64,000 nucleotides of DNA. Source: CAUSKK01 sp963533935. Lineage in GTDB: Bacteria > Pseudomonadota > Gammaproteobacteria > Cardiobacteriales > Cardiobacteriaceae. Where the stretch lies: positions 1 to 64,000 of the forward strand of contig CAUSQL010000005.1 in assembly GCA_963533935.1 (NCBI GenBank), given 5' to 3'. This document shows positions 51,191-60,053 of this stretch, piece after piece. How positions within the stretch are numbered: position 1 is the first letter of the stretch; the number at the start of each line of letters is the position of its first letter. Made by a program: the position numbers and the translations under genes. The notes under the pieces are model-generated. The model had not been told where the DNA came from, made no database searches, and saw only the letters and a program-made list of their open reading frames with translations.

Positions 51191-51595
51191 ATGCAATGCC
51201 CCGTTAAATCTTTTCTCGCCCCGCTGCAGGGACAAATCCTTTCTATCCTGCGCATGGTTAGCGCCTACGCCTTTATCCTCCACGGCACGGCCAAGGTCTA
51301 CGGCTTCCCCGTGGCCATGAATAAGGATTTCAGCTGGTCGTCCCTTAACGGCGTGGCGGCGGCCCTGGAACTCGGCGGCGGCGCCCTGCTGTTCCTCGGC
51401 CTGCTGACGCGGCCGGTGGCCTTCCTGCTGTCCGGGCAAATGGCCATCGCCTACTTCATGGCCCACGCCTCCATCTATCCCATGGTGAAACAGGGCGAGG
51501 CGGCCATGCTCTTCAGCTTCATCTTCCTGTACCTGGCCGCCGCCGGTGGTGGGGCCTGGTCGCTGGATAGACTGTTCTGCCGCCGCCATTACTAA
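51191..51595 (+). CDS. DoxX family membrane protein
   Basis: A 134-residue protein with four hydrophobic helices and the DoxX pattern (SAYAFILHGTAKVYGFP, ALELGGGALLFLGLLTRPVAF, AIAYFMAHA). Members are thought to act in redox or thiol stress, but no specific role is known. ATG 51191 with AGGA upstream is chosen over an earlier in-frame start. A TATAAT box lies at 51155-51160. Confidence 0.85.
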   Translation: MQCPVKSFLAPLQGQILSILRMVSAYAFILHGTAKVYGFPVAMNKDFSWSSLNGVAAALELGGGALLFLGLLTRPVAFLLSGQMAIAYFMAHASIYPMVKQGEAAMLFSFIFLYLAAAGGGAWSLDRLFCRRHY

Positions 51596-51596
51596 T

Positions 51597-51757
51597 TAAA
51601 TACCGCAGAAGCGCCCGTCTGTCGGTAAAAGCCCATTTACCAACGGACGGGCGCTTCTGCTGTATGTATTTAGCGCATTAATTACAAACATAGGAAGCGC
51701 CCCGTTGTATGTTTAAGCCCTTTAAACATACAACGGGGCGCCTCCCCTGTATTTAAA
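51597..51757. repeat. Palindromic repeat cluster (5 units) between doxX and thrC
   Basis: Begins 2 bases after the doxX stop and ends 2 bases before the thrC stop. The first unit (51597-51629) lacks its TGTATG half. It is followed by an inverted pair (51633-51714) and a further inverse unit with CAACGGGGCGCCTCCCCTGT. Convergent junction. Confidence 0.85.
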
Positions 51758-51759
51758 AA

Positions 51760-53154
51760 CTAATCCAGCTTGCTGGCGATGAAGGCCTTCAGCTGCGCCG
51801 CGTCGTTGTCCAGCACCGTAACCTGCCGCGGCAGCGCCTCGATGCCCTCAAAGCGGGCCGGCCGGCTCGGCTCCAGGCCAATGGCCTCACGCACGGTCTT
51901 GGCGAACTTAGCCGGCAGCGCCGTTTCCAGCACAATCCAGCCCTTCTGGTCAATCTGATTGCGCCAGGCGCTGACCCCGTCCGCCGTGTGCGGGTCGATG
52001 ATGCGGCCGAATTCCTCCTTCACCGCGCGGATTTCCGCCAGCCGCTCCCGGTGGGTGGAACGGTAGGAGCTGAAGCCGGAATCCAGCACCGCCTCCCACA
52101 GCGGCGTGTCGCGCAGGTCGAAGAAGCCCTGGGTGTCCAGCTGGGCCCAGAGGCGGCGGATTAGGGCACTGTCGCCCTGGGCCAGCAGATACAGGTAGCG
52201 CTCGAAGTTGCTGGCCTTACCGATGTCCATGGACGGGCTGGAGGTTTCCGCCACGTCGCGGCCCGGCCGCGGCCGGTAGATGCCGGTCTGGAAGAATTCA
52301 TGGAGCACGTCGTTTTCATTGGTAGCAACGAGGAAGCGGCGTATGGGCACGCCCATCAGCTTGGCCAGGTAGCCGGACAGGATATTGCCGAAGTTGCCGG
52401 AAGGCACGATGACGCTGATTTCCTCCGCCTCCTGGCTCAGGTAGGCCTTGAAGTAGTAAACGGTCTGGGCCAGGATACGCGCCCAGTTAATGGAGTTCAC
52501 CGCGCCCAGGTGGTATTTCTCCTTAAAGGCCTTGTCGCCGTTCAGCGCCTTCACCAAATCCTGGCAGTCGTCGAAGACGCCGCGAATGGCGATGTTAAAG
52601 ACGTTGGGCGCGTTCAGGCTGTACATCTGCGCCTGCTGGAAGGGGCTCATACGGCCGTGGGGCGACAGCATGAAGATGTTCACCCGCTCCTTGCCCAGCA
52701 CCGCGTATTCGGCGGCGGAGCCGGTGTCGCCGGAGGTGGCGCCGAGAATATTTAGGGTCTGGTTGCGCTGGCGCAGCACATAGTCGAAGAGATTGCCCAG
52801 CAGCTGTAGCGCCATGTCCTTGAAGGCCAGGGACGGGCCGTTGGACAGCTCCAGCAGGGACAGTTCATCGCTTAATTTGGTCAGCGGCGCAATGTGCGGG
52901 CTGTTGAAGATGTCCGGGTCGTAGGTCTGTTCCAGCAGGTCCAGCAGGTCGTCGCTGGGAATGTCCGTGATGTAGGGGGACAGCACCAGGTGGGCCAGCT
53001 GGTAGTAGGGCAGGTCGCGCCACTGCTCGATTTCCTCCCGGTCAAAGCTGCGTAGCAGCAGCGGCATGGCCAGGCCCCCGTCCGGCGCCAGGCCCTGCAA
53101 AAGTATGTCGCTGAAGCTGCCCAGCTTCGCCCCGCGGGTTGATTGATAGTTCAT
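51760..53154 (-). CDS. thrC: Threonine synthase
   Basis: PLP enzyme converting O-phosphohomoserine to threonine. The 464-residue protein starts MNYQSTRGAKLGSFSDILLQG. The PLP lysine is K112 in SLAFKDMALQ. The GATSGDTGSAAEY phosphate loop is clear. It belongs to the long, fungal/proteobacterial subtype. Its ATG overlaps the mnmG stop (ATGA), an unusual pairing. The homoserine-pathway genes thrA and thrB are not in the window. Confidence 0.95.
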   Translation of the reverse strand: MNYQSTRGAKLGSFSDILLQGLAPDGGLAMPLLLRSFDREEIEQWRDLPYYQLAHLVLSPYITDIPSDDLLDLLEQTYDPDIFNSPHIAPLTKLSDELSLLELSNGPSLAFKDMALQLLGNLFDYVLRQRNQTLNILGATSGDTGSAAEYAVLGKERVNIFMLSPHGRMSPFQQAQMYSLNAPNVFNIAIRGVFDDCQDLVKALNGDKAFKEKYHLGAVNSINWARILAQTVYYFKAYLSQEAEEISVIVPSGNFGNILSGYLAKLMGVPIRRFLVATNENDVLHEFFQTGIYRPRPGRDVAETSSPSMDIGKASNFERYLYLLAQGDSALIRRLWAQLDTQGFFDLRDTPLWEAVLDSGFSSYRSTHRERLAEIRAVKEEFGRIIDPHTADGVSAWRNQIDQKGWIVLETALPAKFAKTVREAIGLEPSRPARFEGIEALPRQVTVLDNDAAQLKAFIASKLD

Positions 53155-55025
53155 AGATTTTCTTCCTCAATGTCGTTGTTCGGCCGCCGCCCCGGGCGGT
53201 GTTTCTTCAGGTAAACCAGCAGCAGCGACAGGCAGGCCGGCGTTACCCCCTGAATGCGGCTGGCCTGGTCGATGTTCTCCGGCTGGACCCGGTTTAATTT
53301 CTCCGTCAGCTCCGCCGACAGGCCGCGCACCTGGCGGTAGTCGAAGTTCTGCGGCAGCCGGCGGGCCACGTTGGCCTGCAGCTGGGCCACCTCCTCCCGC
53401 TGGCGCTTCAGATAGCCGGCGTACTTGGCGTTAATGTCAATCTGCTCGATGATGTCCGGCGCCAACCCCGGCGCGGCAAATTCCGAAAACTGCGCTAGGG
53501 TGCCGTAGTCCACCTCCGGCCGCTTCAGCAATTCCAGGGCCGGCAGATTGTGGCTGCTGTTAAAGCGTTCCCCCCGGATTAGGACGGTCTGTAGCCGCTG
53601 CTGTTCCCGTTCCAGCGCCTCCATCTTCTCACTGAACCGTTGGAAGCGGGCCGGGGAGACCACGCCCAGCCCGTGGCCCAGGGCGGTGAGCCGCTGGTCC
53701 GCATTGTCCTCCCGCAGCAGTAGCCGGTACTCGGCGCGGCTGGTGAACATGCGGTAGGGCTCGCTGGTGCCGAGGCTGATTAGGTCGTCCACCAATACGC
53801 CCAGATAGGCCTGGTCGCGGCGCGGGTACCAGGGTTCCTGGCCCCGGCAGCGGAGGGCGCCGTTAATGCCCGCCAGCAGGCCCTGGGCCGCCGCCTCCTC
53901 GTAGCCGGTGGTGCCGTTGATTTGCCCGGCGAAGAAGAGATTTTTAATGGCCTTGGTTTCCAGGGAATGGCGCAGGCCCTGCGGGTCGAAGTAGTCGTAC
54001 TCGATGGCGTAGCCGGGGCGGGTAATCTGCGCCCGCTCCAAACCTTTAATGGAGTGGATATAGGCCAGCTGGGTGGCGAAGGGCAGGCTGGTGGACAGGC
54101 CGTTGGGGTAGAGCTCGTTTGTTTGCAGGCTCTCCGGTTCAATAAATACCTGGTGGCTGTCCCGGTCGGCGAAGCGCATCACCTTATCTTCGATGGACGG
54201 GCAGTAGCGTGGCCCCACCCCTTCAATTAAACCGGAATACATGGGCGACTGGTCCAGGGCGCCGCGAATGATGTGGTGGGTCTGGCCGTTGGTGTGGGCG
54301 ATAAAGCAGCTCACCTGCCGCGGGTGCGGCAGTTTCTCCTGGGAAAAATAGAGGGCATCGCCGTCGCCGGGCTGTTCGGCCAATTGGCTGAAGTCCACCG
54401 TGCGCGCGTCCAACCGCGGCGGCGTGCCGGTTTTCAGGCGCCCCACCCCCAGGGCCATTTCCCGCAGCCGTGCCGCCAGCAGCTCACTGGCCGGGTCGCC
54501 GGCGCGGCCGCCGGCAAAGCTGTGCAGGCCCACGTGGATTTTCCCCGCGAGAAAGGTGCCGGCGGTGAGGATAACCGTCTGGCCGTGGAAATCAATCTGG
54601 TGCTGGGTTCTCACCCCACGCACCTGGCCGGCGGCGACGATTAGGTCGCTGACCGCGGTCTGGAAAATTTGCAGATTTGCCTGGTTCTCCACCAGCTGGC
54701 GTATGGCGAGGCGATACAGCTGCCGGTCGGCCTGGGCTCGAGTGGCCCGCACCGCCGGCCCCTTGCGGCTATTGAGGGTGCGCCACTGAATGCCGGCCAA
54801 ATCGGCGGCCCGGCCCATGAGCCCGTCCAGGGCGTCGATTTCCCGCACCAGATGGCCCTTGCCAATGCCGCCGATGGCCGGATTACAGCTCATCAGGCCG
54901 ATGGTTTCTAAATTGTGGCTGAGCAGCAGGGTTTTCACGCCCATGCGCGCTGCGGCCGCCGCCGCCTCCACCCCCGCGTGGCCGCCGCCGACCACGATGA
55001 CATCAAATTCTTCTGGATAAATCAT
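53151..55025 (-). CDS. mnmG: tRNA uridine-5-carboxymethylaminomethyl modification enzyme MnmG
   Basis: FAD-dependent enzyme that with MnmE modifies the wobble uridine of tRNAs. The N-terminus holds the dinucleotide fold FDVIVVGGGHAGVEAA. CNPAIGGIGKGHLVREIDALDG, RTLNSRKGPAVRATRAQ, GTFLAGKIHVG and TSRAEYRLLLREDNAD are diagnostic. The start is ATG 55025, overlapping the yggT stop; the 82-residue longer frame is an extension into yggT. Length 624 fits (E. coli 629). Confidence 0.96.
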   Translation of the reverse strand: MIYPEEFDVIVVGGGHAGVEAAAAAARMGVKTLLLSHNLETIGLMSCNPAIGGIGKGHLVREIDALDGLMGRAADLAGIQWRTLNSRKGPAVRATRAQADRQLYRLAIRQLVENQANLQIFQTAVSDLIVAAGQVRGVRTQHQIDFHGQTVILTAGTFLAGKIHVGLHSFAGGRAGDPASELLAARLREMALGVGRLKTGTPPRLDARTVDFSQLAEQPGDGDALYFSQEKLPHPRQVSCFIAHTNGQTHHIIRGALDQSPMYSGLIEGVGPRYCPSIEDKVMRFADRDSHQVFIEPESLQTNELYPNGLSTSLPFATQLAYIHSIKGLERAQITRPGYAIEYDYFDPQGLRHSLETKAIKNLFFAGQINGTTGYEEAAAQGLLAGINGALRCRGQEPWYPRRDQAYLGVLVDDLISLGTSEPYRMFTSRAEYRLLLREDNADQRLTALGHGLGVVSPARFQRFSEKMEALEREQQRLQTVLIRGERFNSSHNLPALELLKRPEVDYGTLAQFSEFAAPGLAPDIIEQIDINAKYAGYLKRQREEVAQLQANVARRLPQNFDYRQVRGLSAELTEKLNRVQPENIDQASRIQGVTPACLSLLLVYLKKHRPGRRPNNDIEEENL

Positions 55026-55552
55026 GAAAGTAAACTCGCCAGTAGCCAGCGGAACAGTTGTAGGCACAGCACGGCAATGAGCGGTGCCAGGTCGAACATG
55101 CCCACCTTGGTGGGCAGCAGGCGGCGAATGGGCGCTACCAGCCAGTGATGCAGGGCCAGGGCAATTTGCAGCACCGGCTGGTGCGGGCTGGTTTGCAGCC
55201 AGGAGGCCACCACCGCGATGATGAGGCTGTAAAAGGTCAGATTCAGCCAGCAGTCCAACAGCATGACGCAACCCATGATTAAACCGACAAGGGAAGCGCC
55301 CCCCTGTATGTTAATGCTGTGGGCAATAATTAAATTGCTGAGTAGGCAGAATAAAAAGGCCACCAATAGGGTGGGCCAATCCCAGCGGCCGTGCTGAAGA
55401 AAACGAAAGGGCAATAGCAGCGGCTGGGTTAATTCATAAATGCGTCGGGCCAAGGGATTAAAGGCGTAGAGGCCATAAAAGCTAATGTGCCAGCGGATTA
55501 GGAGCAGGCCCACCAGCGAATAAACAATTAGAAAAAATATATTGGCGGCCAT
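55022..55552 (-). CDS. YggT family membrane protein with repeat-derived insert
   Basis: A 176-residue inner-membrane protein with two YggT domains of paired helices (YSLVGLLLIRWHISFY, and IAVVASWLQTSPHQPVLQIALALHHWLVAPIRRLLP). It follows proC as in many bacteria; function unknown, possibly membrane or osmotic homeostasis. ATG 55552 overlaps the proC TAA. Between the two domains (residues about 79-92) a palindromic-repeat unit is read as NIQGGASLVG. Confidence 0.88.
   Translation of the reverse strand: MAANIFFLIVYSLVGLLLIRWHISFYGLYAFNPLARRIYELTQPLLLPFRFLQHGRWDWPTLLVAFLFCLLSNLIIAHSINIQGGASLVGLIMGCVMLLDCWLNLTFYSLIIAVVASWLQTSPHQPVLQIALALHHWLVAPIRRLLPTKVGMFDLAPLIAVLCLQLFRWLLASLLS
55278..55315 (-). 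repeat. Palindromic-repeat unit inside yggT
   Basis: On the minus strand ATTAACATACAGGGGGGCGC, TTCCCTTGTCGGTTTAAT. It is a complete unit within the coding sequence and is read in the same frame as the copies in mutL. Confidence 0.85.
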
Positions 55553-56379
55553 TACCAATCCCTGGTTAATTCTTCGCCCAGCTGATTGCTGCGCTGCACC
55601 ACGGCGGCCAGGGCCTGGCCGACGATTTGGTCAATCTGGCTGTCCTCCAGCGCCTGCAACCCGGCAGCGGTGGTGCCGCCGGGTGTGGCGATGGCATTCA
55701 CGAAGCCGGCGAAGCTACCGTTCTCCTCCTCCAGCGCTAGCACCGCGGCGCCGAAGAAGGTTTGGCTGACCATGTCGTAGAGGGTTTCTTTGTCGAAGCC
55801 GTAGCTTTCGCCGGCGCGGGCGAAGGCCTCCATCAGCCGGAACACCAGACCAATGCCCGAGGCGGCCAGGGCGATGACCCCGTCCAGCTGGGTTTCGTCC
55901 TCCAGCCATTCGGTGCCACCGACGGCGGCGAAGATGCTGTCCACCAGCTGCTCTTCGTCCTCGTCCAGCTGGCTGTCGCTGTAGATGCCGGTGAGGGCGG
56001 CCTGCCGGCGCACGGCCATGTTCGGCATGGCGCGGATTAAAGCCACCTCATCGCCGAGAATGTCCCGGTATTTTTCCAGGGGAATGCCGGCCACCAGGGT
56101 GATAATTAATTTATCCGTTAAATCGTAATTAGCCATTTCCCGTAATAGTTCTTCTAAATGGGCTGGCCTAACTCCGATAATTAAAACTTGCGCCTGCTCA
56201 TATATAAAACGATTATCCCTAGAGCATTTAATTTTATAATTATTTTCTATTTGTTCCGCAGTGGCTTTAGACTTGCAAGAAGCAATAAGGCTAGCGAATT
56301 GCTTATCCTGTAATAATCCTGCGATGATGGCGCCACTTAAATGGCCGGCACCAATAAATCCAATGGTTTGAGAAAACAT
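55552..56379 (-). CDS. proC: Pyrroline-5-carboxylate reductase
   Basis: Last enzyme of proline synthesis, NADPH-dependent. The Rossmann fold starts IGFIGAGHLSGAII. RAMPNMAVRRQAA and the signature NAIATPGGTTAAGLQ are present. Length is 275 residues. The first 270 bases of the gene (56110-56379) are clearly more AT-rich than the rest, with codons such as AAA, ATA and TTA that neighbours avoid. It heads the proC-yggT-mnmG-thrC transcript and is divergent from pilT. Confidence 0.95.
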   Translation of the reverse strand: MFSQTIGFIGAGHLSGAIIAGLLQDKQFASLIASCKSKATAEQIENNYKIKCSRDNRFIYEQAQVLIIGVRPAHLEELLREMANYDLTDKLIITLVAGIPLEKYRDILGDEVALIRAMPNMAVRRQAALTGIYSDSQLDEDEEQLVDSIFAAVGGTEWLEDETQLDGVIALAASGIGLVFRLMEAFARAGESYGFDKETLYDMVSQTFFGAAVLALEEENGSFAGFVNAIATPGGTTAAGLQALEDSQIDQIVGQALAAVVQRSNQLGEELTRDW

Positions 56380-56442
56380 TAGGTTTTTCCTAGCAATTCA
56401 AAGGGAAAATTTTAACATTTTAATTTTTATAAGGAATTTGAT

Positions 56443-57498
56443 ATGTCAGAAGAAATGAAATTGGACGACCTTTTGCGTTTTACCTTTAAGCAAAAGGCGT
56501 CCGACTTGCATTTAAGCGCCGGCTTGCCCCCCATGATTCGGGTGGACGGGGACGTGAAGCGCCTCAATGTGCCCGATTTAACCTCCGAAGGTCTACGGAA
56601 AATGATTTATCAAATCATGAACGACGACCAGGTGAAGAACTTTGAAGAAAGTCTCGAGGCGGACTTCTCCACGGAAATCAAGGGCATTTCCCGCTTCCGG
56701 GTAAACGTGTTCAACCAGAACCGCGGCATCGGCGTGGTCTTCCGGACCATTCCCTCCAAGGTGCTAACTCTGGAAGAGCTGCAGGCCCCCGAGAAATTTA
56801 AGGACATCATCGACGTGCCCCGCGGCCTGGTGCTGGTTACCGGCCCCACCGGTTCCGGCAAGTCCACCACCCTGGCGGCCATGTTGAACCACATCAATGA
56901 CACTAAGCACGAGCACATTCTGACCATCGAAGACCCCATCGAATTCGTACACGAATCGAAGAAATGTCTCATTAACCAGCGGGAAGTGCACCGGGACACT
57001 AAGAGCTTTAACAACGCCCTGCGGGCGGCGCTGCGGGAAGACCCGGACATCATTCTGGTGGGCGAGCTGCGGGACTTGGAAACCATTCGCCTGGCGCTGA
57101 CCGCTGCGGAAACGGGCCACTTGGTGTTCGGCACCCTGCACACCAGTTCGGCGCCCAAGACCATTGACCGGATTATCGACGTGTTCCCGGCAGAGGAGAA
57201 ACAGCTGGTGCGTTCCATGTTGTCCGAGTCCCTGCGGGCGGTGGTGGCGCAAACCCTACTGAAAAAAGTTGGCGGCGGTCGGATTGCCGCCCACGAAGTG
57301 CTGGTGGCCACCTCGGCGGTGAAAAACCTGATTCGGGAGGACAAAATCGCCCAGATTTACTCCATGATTCAGACCGGTTCCCAGTACGGCATGCAGACCC
57401 TTGACCAGAACCTGCAGAACCTGGTGAAGAGCGGCATGGTTACCCAGGAAATGGCGGCCACCAAGGCCAACGACAAGACTCTCTTCGGCGTTTATTAG
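56443..57498 (+). CDS. pilT: Type IV pilus retraction ATPase PilT
   Basis: Hexameric motor that retracts type IV pili for twitching and DNA uptake. The 351-residue protein has LLRFTFKQKASDLHLSAG at the N-terminus and Walker A GPTGSGKS (134-141). The atypical Walker B DIILVGELRD, the His box GHLVFGTLHTSSA and the C-terminal AVKNLIRE motif needed for retraction follow. AAGGAA precedes the ATG. pilU follows by 10 bases. Confidence 0.97.
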   Translation: MSEEMKLDDLLRFTFKQKASDLHLSAGLPPMIRVDGDVKRLNVPDLTSEGLRKMIYQIMNDDQVKNFEESLEADFSTEIKGISRFRVNVFNQNRGIGVVFRTIPSKVLTLEELQAPEKFKDIIDVPRGLVLVTGPTGSGKSTTLAAMLNHINDTKHEHILTIEDPIEFVHESKKCLINQREVHRDTKSFNNALRAALREDPDIILVGELRDLETIRLALTAAETGHLVFGTLHTSSAPKTIDRIIDVFPAEEKQLVRSMLSESLRAVVAQTLLKKVGGGRIAAHEVLVATSAVKNLIREDKIAQIYSMIQTGSQYGMQTLDQNLQNLVKSGMVTQEMAATKANDKTLFGVY

Positions 57499-57508
57499 GA
57501 GAATTTTT

Positions 57509-58753
57509 ATGGCATTTAATCCCGAAGCGGAATTTAACCGCGAAGAAATCCGCAAGCAGTTCGACCAGCTGGTGAAGTTCGCCGCCCAGAACAAGGCCTC
57601 GGATATTTTCATCAATACGGACAACTACGTGGGCGTGAAGCTGAACGGCAACATGACCTACCTGAAGAATGTCTACATGGGCGAGCAGGACGTTTACAAC
57701 CTGATTCACACCATCGCCCGGGAGGCCGGCTTCCACGAATTCCTGAAGACCAGCGAGCTGAACTTCATGGTGGACGTGGAAAACACCACCTACCTGCGGG
57801 TTAACGCCTACCGGCAGCGGGGCATGCCCGGCCTGGTCATGCGTTTGATTCCCAACGTAATCCCGGACCTGGACGAGCTGAACCTGCCGCACCCGGAAAT
57901 TCTCAAGCGCATCGCCATGTTGAAGCGGGGCCTGGTCATTGTGGTTGGTGCCACCGGTAACGGTAAATCCACCACCCTGGCGTCCATGATTGACTACCGC
58001 AACGAGAACACCCAGAACCACATCATCACCGTGGAGGACCCCATCGAGTTCATGTACAACAGTAAGAAGTGCGTGATTATCCAGCGGGAAGTGGGCATCG
58101 ACACGGAAAGCTACGGTTCGGCGCTGAAGAACTCCCTGCGCCAGGCGCCGGACGTGATTCTCATCGGTGAGATTCGCGACAGCGAAACCATGCAGTACGC
58201 CATGCACTTCGCCGAAACGGGTCACCTGTGTTTGGCCACCCTCCACGCCACCAACTCCGTGCAGGCCCTCGACCGGATTTTCAACTTCTTCCCCCGCGAC
58301 CAGCGCACCCAGCTGCAGGTGGAACTGTCGGAAAACCTGCGCTGCCTGATTACCCAGCGCCTGCTGCCGCGCTCCGACGGCACCGGCCGGGTCGTCGCCA
58401 TGGAAATGATGATGAACACGCCCTACATCGAGCACCTGATTCACGAGGGTAACTTTGGCGCAATCCCCGAAGCCATGGAACGGGGCAACCCGGACGACGG
58501 CGTCTTCACCTTCGACCGCTGCATCTTTGACCTCTACGAGCGCGGCGACATCGACTACAAGGACGCGCTGCAGTATGTGGAATCGCCGAACAACTTCCGC
58601 ATTCGCATTCGGGCCGAGTCCAACCGGCGTCTGCCCGAGGAGCTGCAATCCCGCGGCAACGACTTCCGCATCACTTCGGACGACATGCTGGAACGGCAGA
58701 TTGCCATGAAGGAGCGGGCCGCCCGCGAGGAGAGAAAACGCAAGGGCGAATAA
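57509..58753 (+). CDS. pilU: Type IV pilus ATPase PilU
   Basis: PilT paralogue that assists retraction under load. It is 414 residues long. Walker A is GATGNGKS, Walker B DVILIGEIRDSETM, and the His box GHLCLATLHATNS. A longer charged C-terminal tail than in PilT is typical. Presence of both genes implies functional type IV pili and fits possible natural competence. A strong terminator follows. Confidence 0.96.
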   Translation: MAFNPEAEFNREEIRKQFDQLVKFAAQNKASDIFINTDNYVGVKLNGNMTYLKNVYMGEQDVYNLIHTIAREAGFHEFLKTSELNFMVDVENTTYLRVNAYRQRGMPGLVMRLIPNVIPDLDELNLPHPEILKRIAMLKRGLVIVVGATGNGKSTTLASMIDYRNENTQNHIITVEDPIEFMYNSKKCVIIQREVGIDTESYGSALKNSLRQAPDVILIGEIRDSETMQYAMHFAETGHLCLATLHATNSVQALDRIFNFFPRDQRTQLQVELSENLRCLITQRLLPRSDGTGRVVAMEMMMNTPYIEHLIHEGNFGAIPEAMERGNPDDGVFTFDRCIFDLYERGDIDYKDALQYVESPNNFRIRIRAESNRRLPEELQSRGNDFRITSDDMLERQIAMKERAAREERKRKGE

Positions 58754-58774
58754 ACTTTCCTGCAAATTCCTTAG

Positions 58775-58800
58775 CCCCGGCTCCGGCCGGGGTTTTTTTT
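58775..58800 (+). terminator. Rho-independent terminator of pilTU
   Basis: CCCCGGC and GCCGGGG with a 4-base loop followed by eight T. Confidence 0.92.
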
Positions 58801-58806
58801 ATGGCC

Positions 58807-58889
58807 ATTTACCGACGGAGGGGCGCTTAGCTTGTATGTTTAAATGGCTCAAATTACATACACTATAAGCGCCCGTCTGTCTGTAAATA
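58807..58889. repeat. Palindromic repeat pair after pilU
   Basis: TACCGACGGAGGGGCGCTTA, CTTGTATGTTTAAA, then the inverse with TACACTATAAGCGCCCGTCT. It lies 7 bases beyond the pilU terminator, so here a classical terminator and a repeat coexist. Confidence 0.85.
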
Positions 58890-58963
58890 ACGGTTTGGGC
58901 GGCCCGGCGCCGGCGCATAATTAGCCTCGCCGCCACGATTAGGCGCCATTAACAGGAATTTGC

Positions 58964-60004
58964 ATGAGTCTGCCGGAACCCATTAATAACAGCATCGTCG
59001 CCCGCGCCAGCGGCAAGGTCATCATCAGCGGTGAACACGCCATCATCTACGGCGCCCCGGCGCTGGTGGCCGGCGTCGCCCGCTACAGCACCGTGCGCTT
59101 CACCCCGCACCAGGAGCACCATTTGCGCACCATACTTAAGGATTTCAGCGCCGACCCGGTCTCCTATCCCCTGAACCGGCTGAAACATTTCTGCGACCGC
59201 CTCGACCGGCACTTTGAGGAATTTCTCGCCGGCCGCCGGCCCATTAAAAACATTCTCAGCCGCCCCGACGACCTGCTGGCCTACAGCCTGGCGAGCCTGG
59301 CCAAGCGGGTGCTGCCGCTGCGCGGCCGGCTGGAAACCAGTTCGGAGCTGCCGCTGGGCGCCGGCATGGGCTCGTCGGCGGCCATCATTGCTGCGGCGCT
59401 GCTGATTCACGAGCATTTGAGCAGGCAGCCCCTGAGCCCCGACGAGCGCTTCCGGCAAATCCGCTTCTGCGAACGGCTGCAGCACGGCCGGGGCAGCGCC
59501 CTGGACGCGGCGGCGGTAACTTACGGCGGCCTGCTGCGGGTGGAGAACGACCAGCCGCAGCCGCGGGACTATTCCCTGGAAAATTTCTACTACCTGCTGG
59601 ACGGCATTCCCCAATCCAGCACCGGCGAATGCGTGGCCCAGGTGCGGCAGCGCTACGCCAGCGACCTGGGCCTGTGGCAGGAGTTCGCCGCGGTAATTAA
59701 CGACCTGGATAAATCCTTGGGGGCGGGGCAAAGCCCGGTGGCGGCGCTGCGGGCCAATCAGCGGCTGCTGGAACGGCTGGGGGTGGTACCGGAGGGCACG
59801 CGGCAATTAATCCGCCAGCTGGAGGCCACCGGCGCCACGGTGAAAATCAGCGGTGCCGGTTCCGTGCGCGGCGGCAGCGGCGGCATGCTGCTGGTCTATC
59901 AGCCGGACCCCCAGGCCTGGGCGGATTTTCTAAATGTTAATCCGGGGAGATTCGCGGGCAAGCTGGAACTGGCCCGGGGCGGGCCGCAGCTGCTCAGAAT
60001 TTAG
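58964..60004 (+). CDS. Mevalonate kinase-like GHMP kinase
   Basis: GHMP-superfamily kinase of 346 residues. The N-terminal ASGKVIISGEHAIIYGAPAL (residues 15-34) is typical of mevalonate kinase. The phosphate loop LGAGMGSSAA is at 131-140. The catalytic Asp lies in GRGSALDAAAVTYGG, and the C-terminal GAGSVRGGSGG is the third GHMP motif. Mevalonate kinase is unusual in gammaproteobacteria, most of which use the MEP pathway; dxr is missing from the rpsB-rseP cluster. Another GHMP sugar or isoprenoid kinase is possible. AGGA precedes the ATG. Confidence 0.8.
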   Translation: MSLPEPINNSIVARASGKVIISGEHAIIYGAPALVAGVARYSTVRFTPHQEHHLRTILKDFSADPVSYPLNRLKHFCDRLDRHFEEFLAGRRPIKNILSRPDDLLAYSLASLAKRVLPLRGRLETSSELPLGAGMGSSAAIIAAALLIHEHLSRQPLSPDERFRQIRFCERLQHGRGSALDAAAVTYGGLLRVENDQPQPRDYSLENFYYLLDGIPQSSTGECVAQVRQRYASDLGLWQEFAAVINDLDKSLGAGQSPVAALRANQRLLERLGVVPEGTRQLIRQLEATGATVKISGAGSVRGGSGGMLLVYQPDPQAWADFLNVNPGRFAGKLELARGGPQLLRI

Positions 60005-60053
60005 CGGGGGAAAGGCGTAAGATGGCTTTAGTAATTTCAACTGGAGTAATCAC

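Noticed and set aside
53151..55271. A 706-residue MnmG with an 82-residue N-terminal extension
   Set aside because: The extension is the reverse frame region of yggT. ATG 55025 overlaps the yggT stop and gives the normal MnmG start and length.
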